NCBI RefSeq assembly: GCF_001006805.1
Contig: NZ_LN811361.1
Span: 173,059-215,290, forward strand
DNA length: 42,232 nucleotides
DNA from: Microvirga massiliensis
Lineage (GTDB): Bacteria > Pseudomonadota > Alphaproteobacteria > Rhizobiales > Beijerinckiaceae
Direction: 5' to 3'
The notes below the pieces were generated by a model, which saw only the letters and a list, made by a program, of their open reading frames with translations, made no database searches and was not told where the DNA came from. The position numbers and the translations under genes are program-made. Positions within the stretch are counted from its first letter, which is position 1, and each line of letters begins with the position of its first letter. This document shows positions 18,701 to 27,376 of the stretch, in pieces.

Positions 18701-20659
18701 CAATCCTACCGGCTGGCCTATTGGCGTGTTGCCGCAAGCGACATCAACTATCGCCGCTTCTTCGATATCAATTCCCTTGCCGGCATTCGCATCGAGGATC
18801 CAGACATCTTCGTCCGCTCCCACGAGCTGATCTTCCGGCTGGTGCGCGAAGGACGGGTCCAGGGGTTGCGAATCGACCATATCGATGGTCTGGCCGATCC
18901 AGAGGGCTACGTTCGTGCTCTGCAGAGCGAGGTCGGTCCGGGCTTCTACATCGTCGTGGAGAAGATCCTCGGCCCGGGCGAAAGCCTCCGGAATTGGCCC
19001 ATCGCGGGAACGACGGGCTACGAGGCCTTGAACGTTCTCGACGGTGTTTTCGTCGACGCTACCGCGGCCGAACGCTTCGATCAGATCTATCGCGGCTTTA
19101 CCGGACTCGACGAAAGCTACAGCGCGCTGCTGCATCACACCAAGGCCGAGCTTCTCGAAGCGAGCTTCGCCAGCGAGCTCGAAGTGCTCGTCTCCGACCT
19201 GAAACGCCTCGCCGATGCCGATCGACGCACGCGCGATTACACGCAACTGGCGATCCGGCGCGCACTCGTCGAGATTATTGCTCGTTTCCCGGTCTATCGA
19301 AGCTACCTGACGGACGCGGAGCCGGCGCCCGAGGACCGGATGCTGATCGAGGAGACCGTTGCTGCGGCGAAACGGACGAGCAGCCTTCCGGACCGCACGG
19401 TGCACGATTTCATCATGACGGCCGTCCTCGGAAACCTGGAGAGCGAGGCCCGCATCACGAAACCAGAGCTCATAGACGAATTCCGCCGGCGCTTTCAGCA
19501 ACTGACCGGTCCCGTCATGGCCAAGAGCCTCGAGGACACGCTGTTCTACCGCTACGTGCGTCTGCTCTCCCTGAACGAAGTCGGCGGCCACCCGGACCAT
19601 TTCGGCGTCAGGCTCGACGAATTCCACCGCTTCAACCTCGAGCGAGAGACGGCTTGGCCGCATGCGATGATCGCAACCTCGACGCACGACACAAAGCGGG
19701 GCGAAGATGCGAGGACGCGCCTCAATGCGCTGTCCGAGATGCCGGACGCGTGGGATGAGGCTATCGAGCGCTGGAAGCAGATCGCTCACCCTCTGCTTTC
19801 AAGTGACGGCGACGATGTGCCGGACGCGAACGACCAGTATCTCCTCCTGCAGGCGATCCTCGGCGCCTGGCCGGTCGAGCTTCTTGGAGACGACACCCGT
19901 GACGATGCGATTGCGGCCTTTCGCGAGCGCGTCGAGGAATTCATCATCAAGGCACTGCGAGAATCAAAGCGCCACACCAGCTGGGTTCACCAGGACGAGG
20001 GTTACGAGACGGCAAGCCTCCGCCTCGTGCGCGGGCTTCTGCATCCCGGGGCGAAATTCCTGGTCGCATTCAAACCGCTGGCACGCCGCCTAGCTTTCGC
20101 GGGTATGCTGGCCAGCCTCTCGCGATCCATCCTGAAGTGCACGTTGCCGGGCGTGCCCGATCTTTATCAGGGCACGGAGTTCTGGGACCTGTCCTTCGTG
20201 GATCCCGACAACAGGCGGCCCGTCGACTACGAGGCACGCATACGAAGCCTGGGATCCTCGGGAGCACCCGGTGACCTTTTTGCATCCTGGCCGGACGCGC
20301 GAATCAAGCAGTCCACCCTGACAGCGCTCCTCGCGGATCGAGCGGAATCTCCCGCGCTCTATGCAAACGGCGACTACCGCCCCATCAGGGCTCAGGGCCC
20401 CAGGGCGCGGAATGTCCTTTCATTCGTCAGGACTTGCGGCGACGAGCAGCTTGCCGTGACGGTTCCGCGCCTCGTCGGCGCCATTGCGGAGGAGGCTGCT
20501 TCCGTCGCTCCTATATTCGCGCAGACCAGCCTGCCTCTTCCGAAAGAGCAATGGCGCGATATCATAACCGGCGACCATCACGAGATTCACGGGAACGGCA
20601 TTGCAGTGACGGAACTCTTCTCGAAGCTTCCGTTTTCAGTTCTGAGGGCGATGACATGA
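15767..20659 (+). CDS. MalQ-TreY fusion: 4-alpha-glucanotransferase and malto-oligosyltrehalose synthase
   Basis: One 1630-residue frame carries two whole enzymes. Residues 1 to about 690 are a GH77 amylomaltase (MalQ): SPVHALFAADRSKISPYSP, Asp463 in RIDHAFQ, Glu511 in IAEDLGT and Asp563 in TTHDLPTFKGWW. Residues about 710-1630 are TreY, which turns the reducing end of maltodextrin into a trehalosyl unit: TYRLQFHEQFTFDDA, VPNHMGI, Asp1037 in GLRIDHIDGL, Glu1065 in VVEKILG and Asp1308 in STHDTKRGED. Both active sites look complete. The linker (about 690-710) is Ala/Pro-rich, and no stop or frameshift lies between. MalQ may rebuild chains long enough for TreY. The start overlaps treZ and the stop overlaps glgE, each by 4 bp. 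Confidence 0.93.
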
Positions 20660-23600
20660 ACAAGCTGGAGACGAGGGCGATTGCGGCCCAGCAGGTCGAG
20701 CCCGCACGGAACGAGCCAGGACCGCGCATCTACAACCTGTTTCCGCTGCTCGTCGGCTCGGTCTCAGCATGGATTGCGGAACTCCCGCGCATCGCGCGGA
20801 TGAATTTCGACTGGGTATACCTCAATCCGTTCCACGAGACTGGAGCCTCGCAGAGTCTGTACGCGATCAAGAACCCATTTCGCCTCGATCAGCGTTTCCG
20901 GGATCCGGGCGAGGAGGACGACGAGTCGCAGATCCGGCGCTTTGTCGAAGCCGCATCGTCCCAACGCCTCAAGGTGATGACGGATCTCGTCATCAATCAT
21001 ACTTCCCAGGACGCGGATCTCGCGCGCGACCGTCCAGATCTGTACCTGCGCGACAGCTCGGGGCGGTTGCTCAGCCCGTTCGCCGTGGATCCCGACGATC
21101 CGACGATCCGCACGGTCTGGGAGGATCTTGCGGAACTCGACCTCGAGAATCCGTCTGTATCCGACGAGTTGCTCGCCTATTGGGACGGGTATGTCGGCCG
21201 TCTGCAGCAACTCGGCGTCAAGGGATTTCGGTGCGATGCTGCCTACAAGGTCCCGCCACGGATTTGGCGTGGCTTGATTTCGGCCGCCAAGAAGCGGGAT
21301 CCGGAGTGCAGCTTCGTTGCCGAAACATTGGGCTGCACACTCGACGAAGCAAAGGCGACGGCCGGCGCGGGCTTCGATTTCCTGTTCAACAGCTTCGCGT
21401 GGTGGGACCTCCACAAGCCGTGGGCGCTCGCTCAATACGAGCAGTTACGCACGATCGCGCCGTCAATCGCGTTTCCGGAGAACCACGATATGCCGCGCGC
21501 TGCGGCGGCCCTGAGCGATGATCCGGACGCAATCGCAGACGCCTTGAAGGCGCGCTATGCGCTGGCCGCGTTCTTCTCGAGCGGCGTTCTCATGCCGATC
21601 GGCTACGAATGGGGTTACCGACGCTCTTTGCATGTGGTGAACACGACGCCGGGCGACCGGGAGATGACCGGGACCGACATCTCCGATTTCATCGGCGCCG
21701 TCAATGCGCGGCGTGCGGAACTCGTGCCCCTCAACCGTGAGGGCGCACAATGGGCGCTCACCGCGCAGGATTCTCGTCTCGTGGCCCTGCTGCGTCTCGA
21801 TTCAGGCCATGTGGAAGGAGCCCAATCGGCGACCCTCGTGCTTGCTAATCCGACGTCCTCCGTTCTGGAGATCGAGCCCGCACATCTGATCAGCCGGACG
21901 GGCGGCCTGTTCGGAGCATTCGAGGATCGGACACCCGATCGTACCCCGCTCGAATTCGCTTCGGGCTCGCCCGTGACGCTCGAGCCGCACGATGTGCGCA
22001 TTTTCCTGGCCAGGCGCGCAGTTCCGGCAAAACCACGGTCCCGCCCTCGCCAGCCGGATGGCGCCGGGAGAGTCGTGATCGAGAATATCTGGCCCGAGAT
22101 CGACAACGGCCGCGCAGCCGTCAAGCGGGTGGTCGGCGAGACTCTCGAGGTATGGGCCGATATCTTCTCGGACGGGCACGATAAGATCGATGCGGCTGTC
22201 GCCTATCGCGGTGTCGGAGAGCTCGAGTGGCGCAGCGCACCAATGCATTTCGTCGACAACGACCGGTGGAGCGGCTCCTTTCCACTCGAGCGCAACACTC
22301 GCTACCAGTATGTGATCGAGGCTTGGCGGGACCCGTTCGGATCCTGGTTCGACGAGATCACCAAGAAGCGGGCTGCCGGCCAGAATGTCCGCCTCGAGAC
22401 GATCGAGGGGGTCCGGATCATTGAGGAAGCGGCATCCCTGGCGCAAGGACCCGACGCGAAGGCGCTTGCCGCGCTTCTCGACCAGTTGCGAAGCAAGCCG
22501 GAGGGCTCGGAGGAGCAACTCGCCCTCATGCTCGACGAGGCGAATTTCGAGCTCATCGATCGCAACGCGGAGCGGCAGAATCTTTCTCGGAGCGAGTCCC
22601 GCGAGGTCGTGGCTGATCGCCTGGCTGCCCGGTTCTCGGCCTGGTACGAGATCTTCCCGCGCTCGCAATCCGGGGACCCGAACCGGCACGGTACTTTCGA
22701 TGACGTCATTGCCCGCCTGCCTTTGATCAAGGATCTCGGCTTCGACGTCCTCTACTTCACGCCGATCCACCCGATCGGGCAAACGAACCGCAAGGGCCGC
22801 AACAATACCCTCACGCCAAAGCCGGGAGATCCGGGCAGTGTCTACGCGATCGGCTCTGAGGCGGGTGGACACCAAGCCGTTCATCCCGAGCTCGGAACGA
22901 TCGCCGACTTCCAGCGCCTCGTCGCCGCGGCCCATGAATATGGCCTCGAGATCGCGCTCGATTTTGCCATCCAGTGCTCGCCGGATCACCCCTGGATCAA
23001 GGAGCATCCGGAATGGTTCGACTGGCGCCCCGACGGAACGATCAAGTTCGCCGAGAATCCGCCCAAGAAATACGAGGACATCGTCAACGTCCACTTCTAT
23101 GGCGACTCCTTGCCGTCCCTCTGGATCGAATTGCGCGACGTCGTGCTGTTCTGGGTATCACAGGGGGTCAAGATTTTTCGGGTCGACAATCCGCACACGA
23201 AACCGATCCCGTTCTGGGAATGGATGATCGCGGACGTCAACAGCCGGCACCCCGACGTGATCTTCCTCGCCGAGGCGTTCACGCGCCCGAAGATGATGAG
23301 GAAGCTGGCGAAGATCGGATTCCAGCAATCCTATACCTACTTCACGTGGCGGAACACCAAGCACGAGCTCATGGAATACATGACCGAGCTCGCCCACTCG
23401 CCCATGAGTGAATATTACCGCCCCAATTTCTTCGCCAATACGCCGGACATCAATCCGCGCTATCTCCAGACGAGCGGGCGGGCAGGCTTCGTGGTGCGCG
23501 GCACGCTCGCGGCCACGTTATCCAGCGTCTATGGCATCTACAACGGCTTCGAGCTGTGCGAAGGCACGCCGATCCCCGGCAAGGAGGAGTATCTCGACTC

Positions 23601-24009
23601 CGAGAAATACGAGTTGAAGGCGTGGGATTACGACCGCCCCGGAAACATCGCGGATCACATCCGCCGACTGAACAGGATCCGCCGCGAGAATCCTGCCCTC
23701 TGGGACTTCCGCAATATCCTCTTCCTCAATGCCTGGAACGACCAGATCCTCGCCTATGCGCGCATGACGAAGGAGAAAGACAATTGCATCCTCGCCCTCG
23801 TCAACCTCGATCCTCATAACCGCCAGGAATGCACATACGAGGTGCCGCTTTGGGAATTCGGCCTTCCCGACCACGGCTCGATCGATGCGGAGGACCTTTT
23901 GGCGGGCGGGCGCCTCACGCTCCGTGGTAAGACCCACCGCATCGCGCTGGACCCCGAGCAGCGTCCCGTCGTGATCTGGCGCCTGATCCCGCCCGGAAAC
24001 GGGACGTAA
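20656..24009 (+). CDS. glgE: GlgE maltosyltransferase with extra N-terminal GH13 domain
   Basis: This 1117-residue protein joins two GH13 units. Residues from about 470 to the end are GlgE of normal length. It transfers maltosyl units from maltose-1-phosphate to alpha-1,4-glucan; it has the N-terminal beta domain (VVIENIWPEIDNG), FYFTPIHPIGQTNRKGRNN-type sugar-site sequence, nucleophile Asp844 in FRVDNPHTKP and Glu873 in FLAEAFTRP. Residues about 25-455 are a second alpha-amylase-like barrel with its own triad: Asp194 in GFRCDAAYK, Glu223 in VAETLG and Asp278 in FPENHD. What this first domain does is unknown; it may trim or bind glucan. ATG 20656 overlaps the treY stop (ATGA). A longer upstream frame inside treY is rejected. 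Confidence 0.93.
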   Translation: MNKLETRAIAAQQVEPARNEPGPRIYNLFPLLVGSVSAWIAELPRIARMNFDWVYLNPFHETGASQSLYAIKNPFRLDQRFRDPGEEDDESQIRRFVEAASSQRLKVMTDLVINHTSQDADLARDRPDLYLRDSSGRLLSPFAVDPDDPTIRTVWEDLAELDLENPSVSDELLAYWDGYVGRLQQLGVKGFRCDAAYKVPPRIWRGLISAAKKRDPECSFVAETLGCTLDEAKATAGAGFDFLFNSFAWWDLHKPWALAQYEQLRTIAPSIAFPENHDMPRAAAALSDDPDAIADALKARYALAAFFSSGVLMPIGYEWGYRRSLHVVNTTPGDREMTGTDISDFIGAVNARRAELVPLNREGAQWALTAQDSRLVALLRLDSGHVEGAQSATLVLANPTSSVLEIEPAHLISRTGGLFGAFEDRTPDRTPLEFASGSPVTLEPHDVRIFLARRAVPAKPRSRPRQPDGAGRVVIENIWPEIDNGRAAVKRVVGETLEVWADIFSDGHDKIDAAVAYRGVGELEWRSAPMHFVDNDRWSGSFPLERNTRYQYVIEAWRDPFGSWFDEITKKRAAGQNVRLETIEGVRIIEEAASLAQGPDAKALAALLDQLRSKPEGSEEQLALMLDEANFELIDRNAERQNLSRSESREVVADRLAARFSAWYEIFPRSQSGDPNRHGTFDDVIARLPLIKDLGFDVLYFTPIHPIGQTNRKGRNNTLTPKPGDPGSVYAIGSEAGGHQAVHPELGTIADFQRLVAAAHEYGLEIALDFAIQCSPDHPWIKEHPEWFDWRPDGTIKFAENPPKKYEDIVNVHFYGDSLPSLWIELRDVVLFWVSQGVKIFRVDNPHTKPIPFWEWMIADVNSRHPDVIFLAEAFTRPKMMRKLAKIGFQQSYTYFTWRNTKHELMEYMTELAHSPMSEYYRPNFFANTPDINPRYLQTSGRAGFVVRGTLAATLSSVYGIYNGFELCEGTPIPGKEEYLDSEKYELKAWDYDRPGNIADHIRRLNRIRRENPALWDFRNILFLNAWNDQILAYARMTKEKDNCILALVNLDPHNRQECTYEVPLWEFGLPDHGSIDAEDLLAGGRLTLRGKTHRIALDPEQRPVVIWRLIPPGNGT

Positions 24010-24015
24010 CTTGCA

Positions 24016-24099
24016 ATGATGACCGACACCAGCCCGGCCGCGGAAGCGCAACGCGATATGACGTTCGCCGCAAGCCGTCGGAACAACAGCGCGATTTGA
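24016..24099 (+). CDS. Possible 27-residue leader peptide before treS
   Basis: In the 94-bp gap between glgE and treS a short frame starts at ATG 24016 and stops at TGA 24097-24099, four bases before the treS ATG. Its product reads MMTDTSPAAEAQRDMTF and continues to NNSAI. Its stop is placed so that ribosomes could re-initiate on treS. There is no clear ribosome binding site or known family, so it may be chance. Confidence 0.25.
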   Translation: MMTDTSPAAEAQRDMTFAASRRNNSAI

Positions 24100-24103
24100 G
24101 ACG

Positions 24104-27100
24104 ATGATCGACCGCAACGATACACAGTGGTACCGCGACGCCATCATCTACCAGGTGCACGTCAAATCGTTCTTCGACTCGAACGATGACGGAGTCGGGG
24201 ACTTCGAGGGACTCACGCGCAAGCTGGACTACGTCAAGGATCTCGGCGTCTCGGCGATCTGGGTCATGCCGTTCTATCCCTCGCCGCTGCGAGACGACGG
24301 TTACGACATCTCCGATTACCGGGGAATCAACCCCTCCTACGGGACGATGCGCGATTTCCGCCGGTTCGTGCGGGAGGCGCATGATCGCGGCCTGCGCGTC
24401 GTTACCGAGCTCGTCATCAATCACACCTCGGATCAGCATCCCTGGTTCCAGCGCGCGCGGCAGGCCAAGCCGGGTTCGGCAGCGCGCAATTTCTATGTGT
24501 GGTCGGATACCGACCAGCGCTATAAGGATACACGGATCATCTTCCTCGACACGGAAACGTCGAACTGGTCCTGGGATCCGGTGGCGCACGCCTACTACTG
24601 GCACAGGTTCTACTCGCATCAGCCGGACCTCAACTTCGACCATCCTCGCGTGCTCGAAGCCGTGCTCGACGTGATGCGCTACTGGCTCGACATGGGCGTG
24701 GACGGCCTTCGTCTCGACGCCATTCCGTATCTGATCGAACGCGAAGGGACGAATTGCGAGAACCTGCCGGAAACGCACGAGGTCATCAAGAAGATCCGTG
24801 CAGCCCTCGATACTGGCTATCCGGATCGCATGCTACTTGCTGAAGCCAACCAGTGGCCCGAGGAGACCGCGCCCTATTTCGGAAACGGCGACGAATGCCA
24901 CATGGCGTTTCACTTCCCCCTCATGCCGCGCATGTATATGGCCATCGCGCAGGAGGACCGTCATCCGATCACCGACATCATGCGGCAGACGCCGGAGATC
25001 CCGGAAGGATGCCAGTGGGCGATCTTCCTGCGCAACCATGACGAGCTCACGCTCGAGATGGTGACCGACAAGGAACGCGATTATCTCTGGTCCTTCTACG
25101 CGACCGATCGCCGGGCGCGGATCAATCTCGGGATCCGGAGACGACTTGCGCCGCTCCTCGACAATGATCGCCGCAAGATCGAGCTGCTGAACTCGCTGCT
25201 GCTTTCGATGCCGGGCACGCCCGTTCTGTACTACGGCGACGAGATCGGAATGGGCGACAACATCTACCTTGGAGACAGGGACGGCGTCCGAACCCCGATG
25301 CAGTGGTCGCCGGACCGCAATGGTGGTTTTAGCAGGGCCGACCCCGCGAGGCTCTTCCTGCCCGCCATCCAGGACGCAATCTATGGCTTCGACTCGGTCA
25401 ATGTCGAGGCTCAGCTGAGGAACGCCGGCAGCCTCCTGAACTGGACCAAGCGCATGATCGCGATCAGGCGCAGTCACAAGGTCTTCGGCCGCGGCAGCCT
25501 GCGCTTTCTGTATCCATCGAATCGCAAGGTCTTTGCCTATATCAGGGGCAACGAGGAAGAGTGCATCCTCTGCGTCGCCAATCTCTCGCGTTCACCCCAG
25601 GCCGTGGAACTCGATCTGTCCGATCACAAGGGGCAGATCCCTGTGGAGATGACAGGTGGGACGACCTTCCCACGCATTGGTGAACTTCCATATCTCCTGA
25701 CTCTGCCGGCTTACGGCTTCTATTGGTTCAATCTCACTGCTGCGGCCGCCGAGAAGACAGTGCCGGCGCAGCAGACCTCGCCGGAACTCTTTACCCTGGT
25801 GATGACCGGTGGATTCGAGACCATTCTGCATGGCCGGGAGAAGACCGCCTTCGAGACAACGATGGCGCCGCGTTTCATCGCAACGCAGCGTTGGTTCGGA
25901 GGCGGCGGAGCGGTGCCTAAGCGAACCGCAGTGCTCGATGAGGCGGCGCTGCCGAACCGTGTCGGCGCGAATGGATTTCTGCTGCCGCTCGTCCGCGTCG
26001 AACTGCCGAATGGCGAGCATCAGGTTTATTCGATCCCGCTTGCGATCGAGGAGCGCGGCGAGCCGGACGACCTGCTACCCTACGCCGTTGCGCGGGTCCG
26101 CCGAGGGCCGCGCATCGGATTGCTGTACAGTGCTGGATCCTCGGCGGATTTTGCCCTTTCGGTCATCGAGGCGATCCGCAGCTCCAGCACCATCCCGACG
26201 CGCGCAGGCGGGCAGATTTCCTTCAAGCCGGCCGCAACACTGGCCGAATACGCCGACGTCGGCCCGGGCGAGGTCAAGCGTCTCTCCGCAGAACAGAGCA
26301 ACACGTCGATTGCCGTTGGCGAGCATATGCTGCTCAAACTCTACCGCCGGTTGCAGAGCGGCCCGCATCCGGAGGTGGAAGTTGCCCGTTTCCTGACGGA
26401 GGTTGCCGGGTTTGCAAACACGCCCCCTCTTCTCGGGACCGTCGAATACATCGCTCCGGACGGCTCTCCGACAGCCCTCGCAATCGTTCAGCGTTTTCTG
26501 CGCAACCAGGGCGACGCGTGGAGCTGGCTCCTCGATCAGCTCAAGCGGGAACTCGACACGATCGCGCTCATCCCAGCGCAGGAAACGATCCAGGTCGAGG
26601 ACGCCCTGGCAAGTCTCCTCCAGACGGTGCGGACCCTTGGCCGCCGGACTGCCGAACTCCATCTCGCCTTCGCGACGCCCACGAACGACCCCGCCTTCTC
26701 TCTCGAACCCATGACGATGGACGATGTGCGCGCGGCCGCGAACGATGCCCGCCGCCAGGGCGAGAGAGCCTTTGCGGCCGTTGCTCGCCTCGCGCGGCAA
26801 GCGGAGGGGCCAGCACGAGAGGCAATGGAAGCTCTCCTCGAGCGTCGCGAGGAATGCTGGAGCCTTATCGACCGGTGCGTCGAGGCGCCGGACGGGGCTG
26901 TGAAGACTCGAATCCATGGTGACTATCACCTCGGCCAGGTTCTGATCGTCCAGAATGACGTCATGATCGTGGATTTTGAGGGCGAGCCGTCGCGCCCCGT
27001 CGAGGAGCGGCGTGCCAAGGGTTCACCGCTGCGCGATGTGGCAGGTATGCTGCGATCGTTTGCCTATGTCGCAGAAACCGCGGCGCGCGACGTGGATCTT

Positions 27101-27376
27101 CATTTCGCATCTCGCGAAACGGATCGTCTCTATGAGATTGCCCGCGCGGCCCACCAGCTCTCGAGGACGGCTTTTCTCGAGTCCTATCGCGAAGTTGCCG
27201 AGGGCACGCCCATCTGGACAGCGGACGAACGCTCGCGCTGGAACCTCCTCGATCTGCATCTTCTCGGCAAGGCTCTCTACGAGATCAATTACGAAGCCGG
27301 CCATCGGCCGGACTGGATCGATATCCCCATTCAGGGTGTTCTCTCCATTCTCGATCAGGAACGGAGCGCGTCATGA
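24104..27376 (+). CDS. treS: TreS-Pep2 fusion: trehalose synthase and maltokinase
   Basis: This 1090-residue protein joins TreS (residues about 1-545) with maltokinase (about 560-1090). TreS interconverts maltose and trehalose. It is marked by WYRDAIIYQVHVKSFFDSN and the triad Asp205 in GLRLDAIPYL, Glu247 in LLAEANQWPEE and Asp313 in LRNHDELTLEM. The kinase part phosphorylates maltose with ATP to maltose-1-phosphate. It has APRFIATQRWFGG at its N-terminal cap, the catalytic loop HGDYHLGQVL (Asp943) and the metal-binding VDFEGEP (Asp957). Fusion passes maltose straight to the kinase, and the product is the GlgE donor. The stop overlaps the glgB start as ATGA. Both halves appear intact. Confidence 0.94.
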   Translation: MIDRNDTQWYRDAIIYQVHVKSFFDSNDDGVGDFEGLTRKLDYVKDLGVSAIWVMPFYPSPLRDDGYDISDYRGINPSYGTMRDFRRFVREAHDRGLRVVTELVINHTSDQHPWFQRARQAKPGSAARNFYVWSDTDQRYKDTRIIFLDTETSNWSWDPVAHAYYWHRFYSHQPDLNFDHPRVLEAVLDVMRYWLDMGVDGLRLDAIPYLIEREGTNCENLPETHEVIKKIRAALDTGYPDRMLLAEANQWPEETAPYFGNGDECHMAFHFPLMPRMYMAIAQEDRHPITDIMRQTPEIPEGCQWAIFLRNHDELTLEMVTDKERDYLWSFYATDRRARINLGIRRRLAPLLDNDRRKIELLNSLLLSMPGTPVLYYGDEIGMGDNIYLGDRDGVRTPMQWSPDRNGGFSRADPARLFLPAIQDAIYGFDSVNVEAQLRNAGSLLNWTKRMIAIRRSHKVFGRGSLRFLYPSNRKVFAYIRGNEEECILCVANLSRSPQAVELDLSDHKGQIPVEMTGGTTFPRIGELPYLLTLPAYGFYWFNLTAAAAEKTVPAQQTSPELFTLVMTGGFETILHGREKTAFETTMAPRFIATQRWFGGGGAVPKRTAVLDEAALPNRVGANGFLLPLVRVELPNGEHQVYSIPLAIEERGEPDDLLPYAVARVRRGPRIGLLYSAGSSADFALSVIEAIRSSSTIPTRAGGQISFKPAATLAEYADVGPGEVKRLSAEQSNTSIAVGEHMLLKLYRRLQSGPHPEVEVARFLTEVAGFANTPPLLGTVEYIAPDGSPTALAIVQRFLRNQGDAWSWLLDQLKRELDTIALIPAQETIQVEDALASLLQTVRTLGRRTAELHLAFATPTNDPAFSLEPMTMDDVRAAANDARRQGERAFAAVARLARQAEGPAREAMEALLERREECWSLIDRCVEAPDGAVKTRIHGDYHLGQVLIVQNDVMIVDFEGEPSRPVEERRAKGSPLRDVAGMLRSFAYVAETAARDVDLHFASRETDRLYEIARAAHQLSRTAFLESYREVAEGTPIWTADERSRWNLLDLHLLGKALYEINYEAGHRPDWIDIPIQGVLSILDQERSAS

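Noticed and set aside
17885..19789. Minus-strand frame of 634 codons
   Set aside because: It is the reverse of the TreY half of the fusion; long antisense frames are expected at this GC content.
20434..20655. Upstream extension of the glgE frame
   Set aside because: It overlaps the conserved end of TreY in another frame; ATG 20656 with the ATGA overlap is the natural start.
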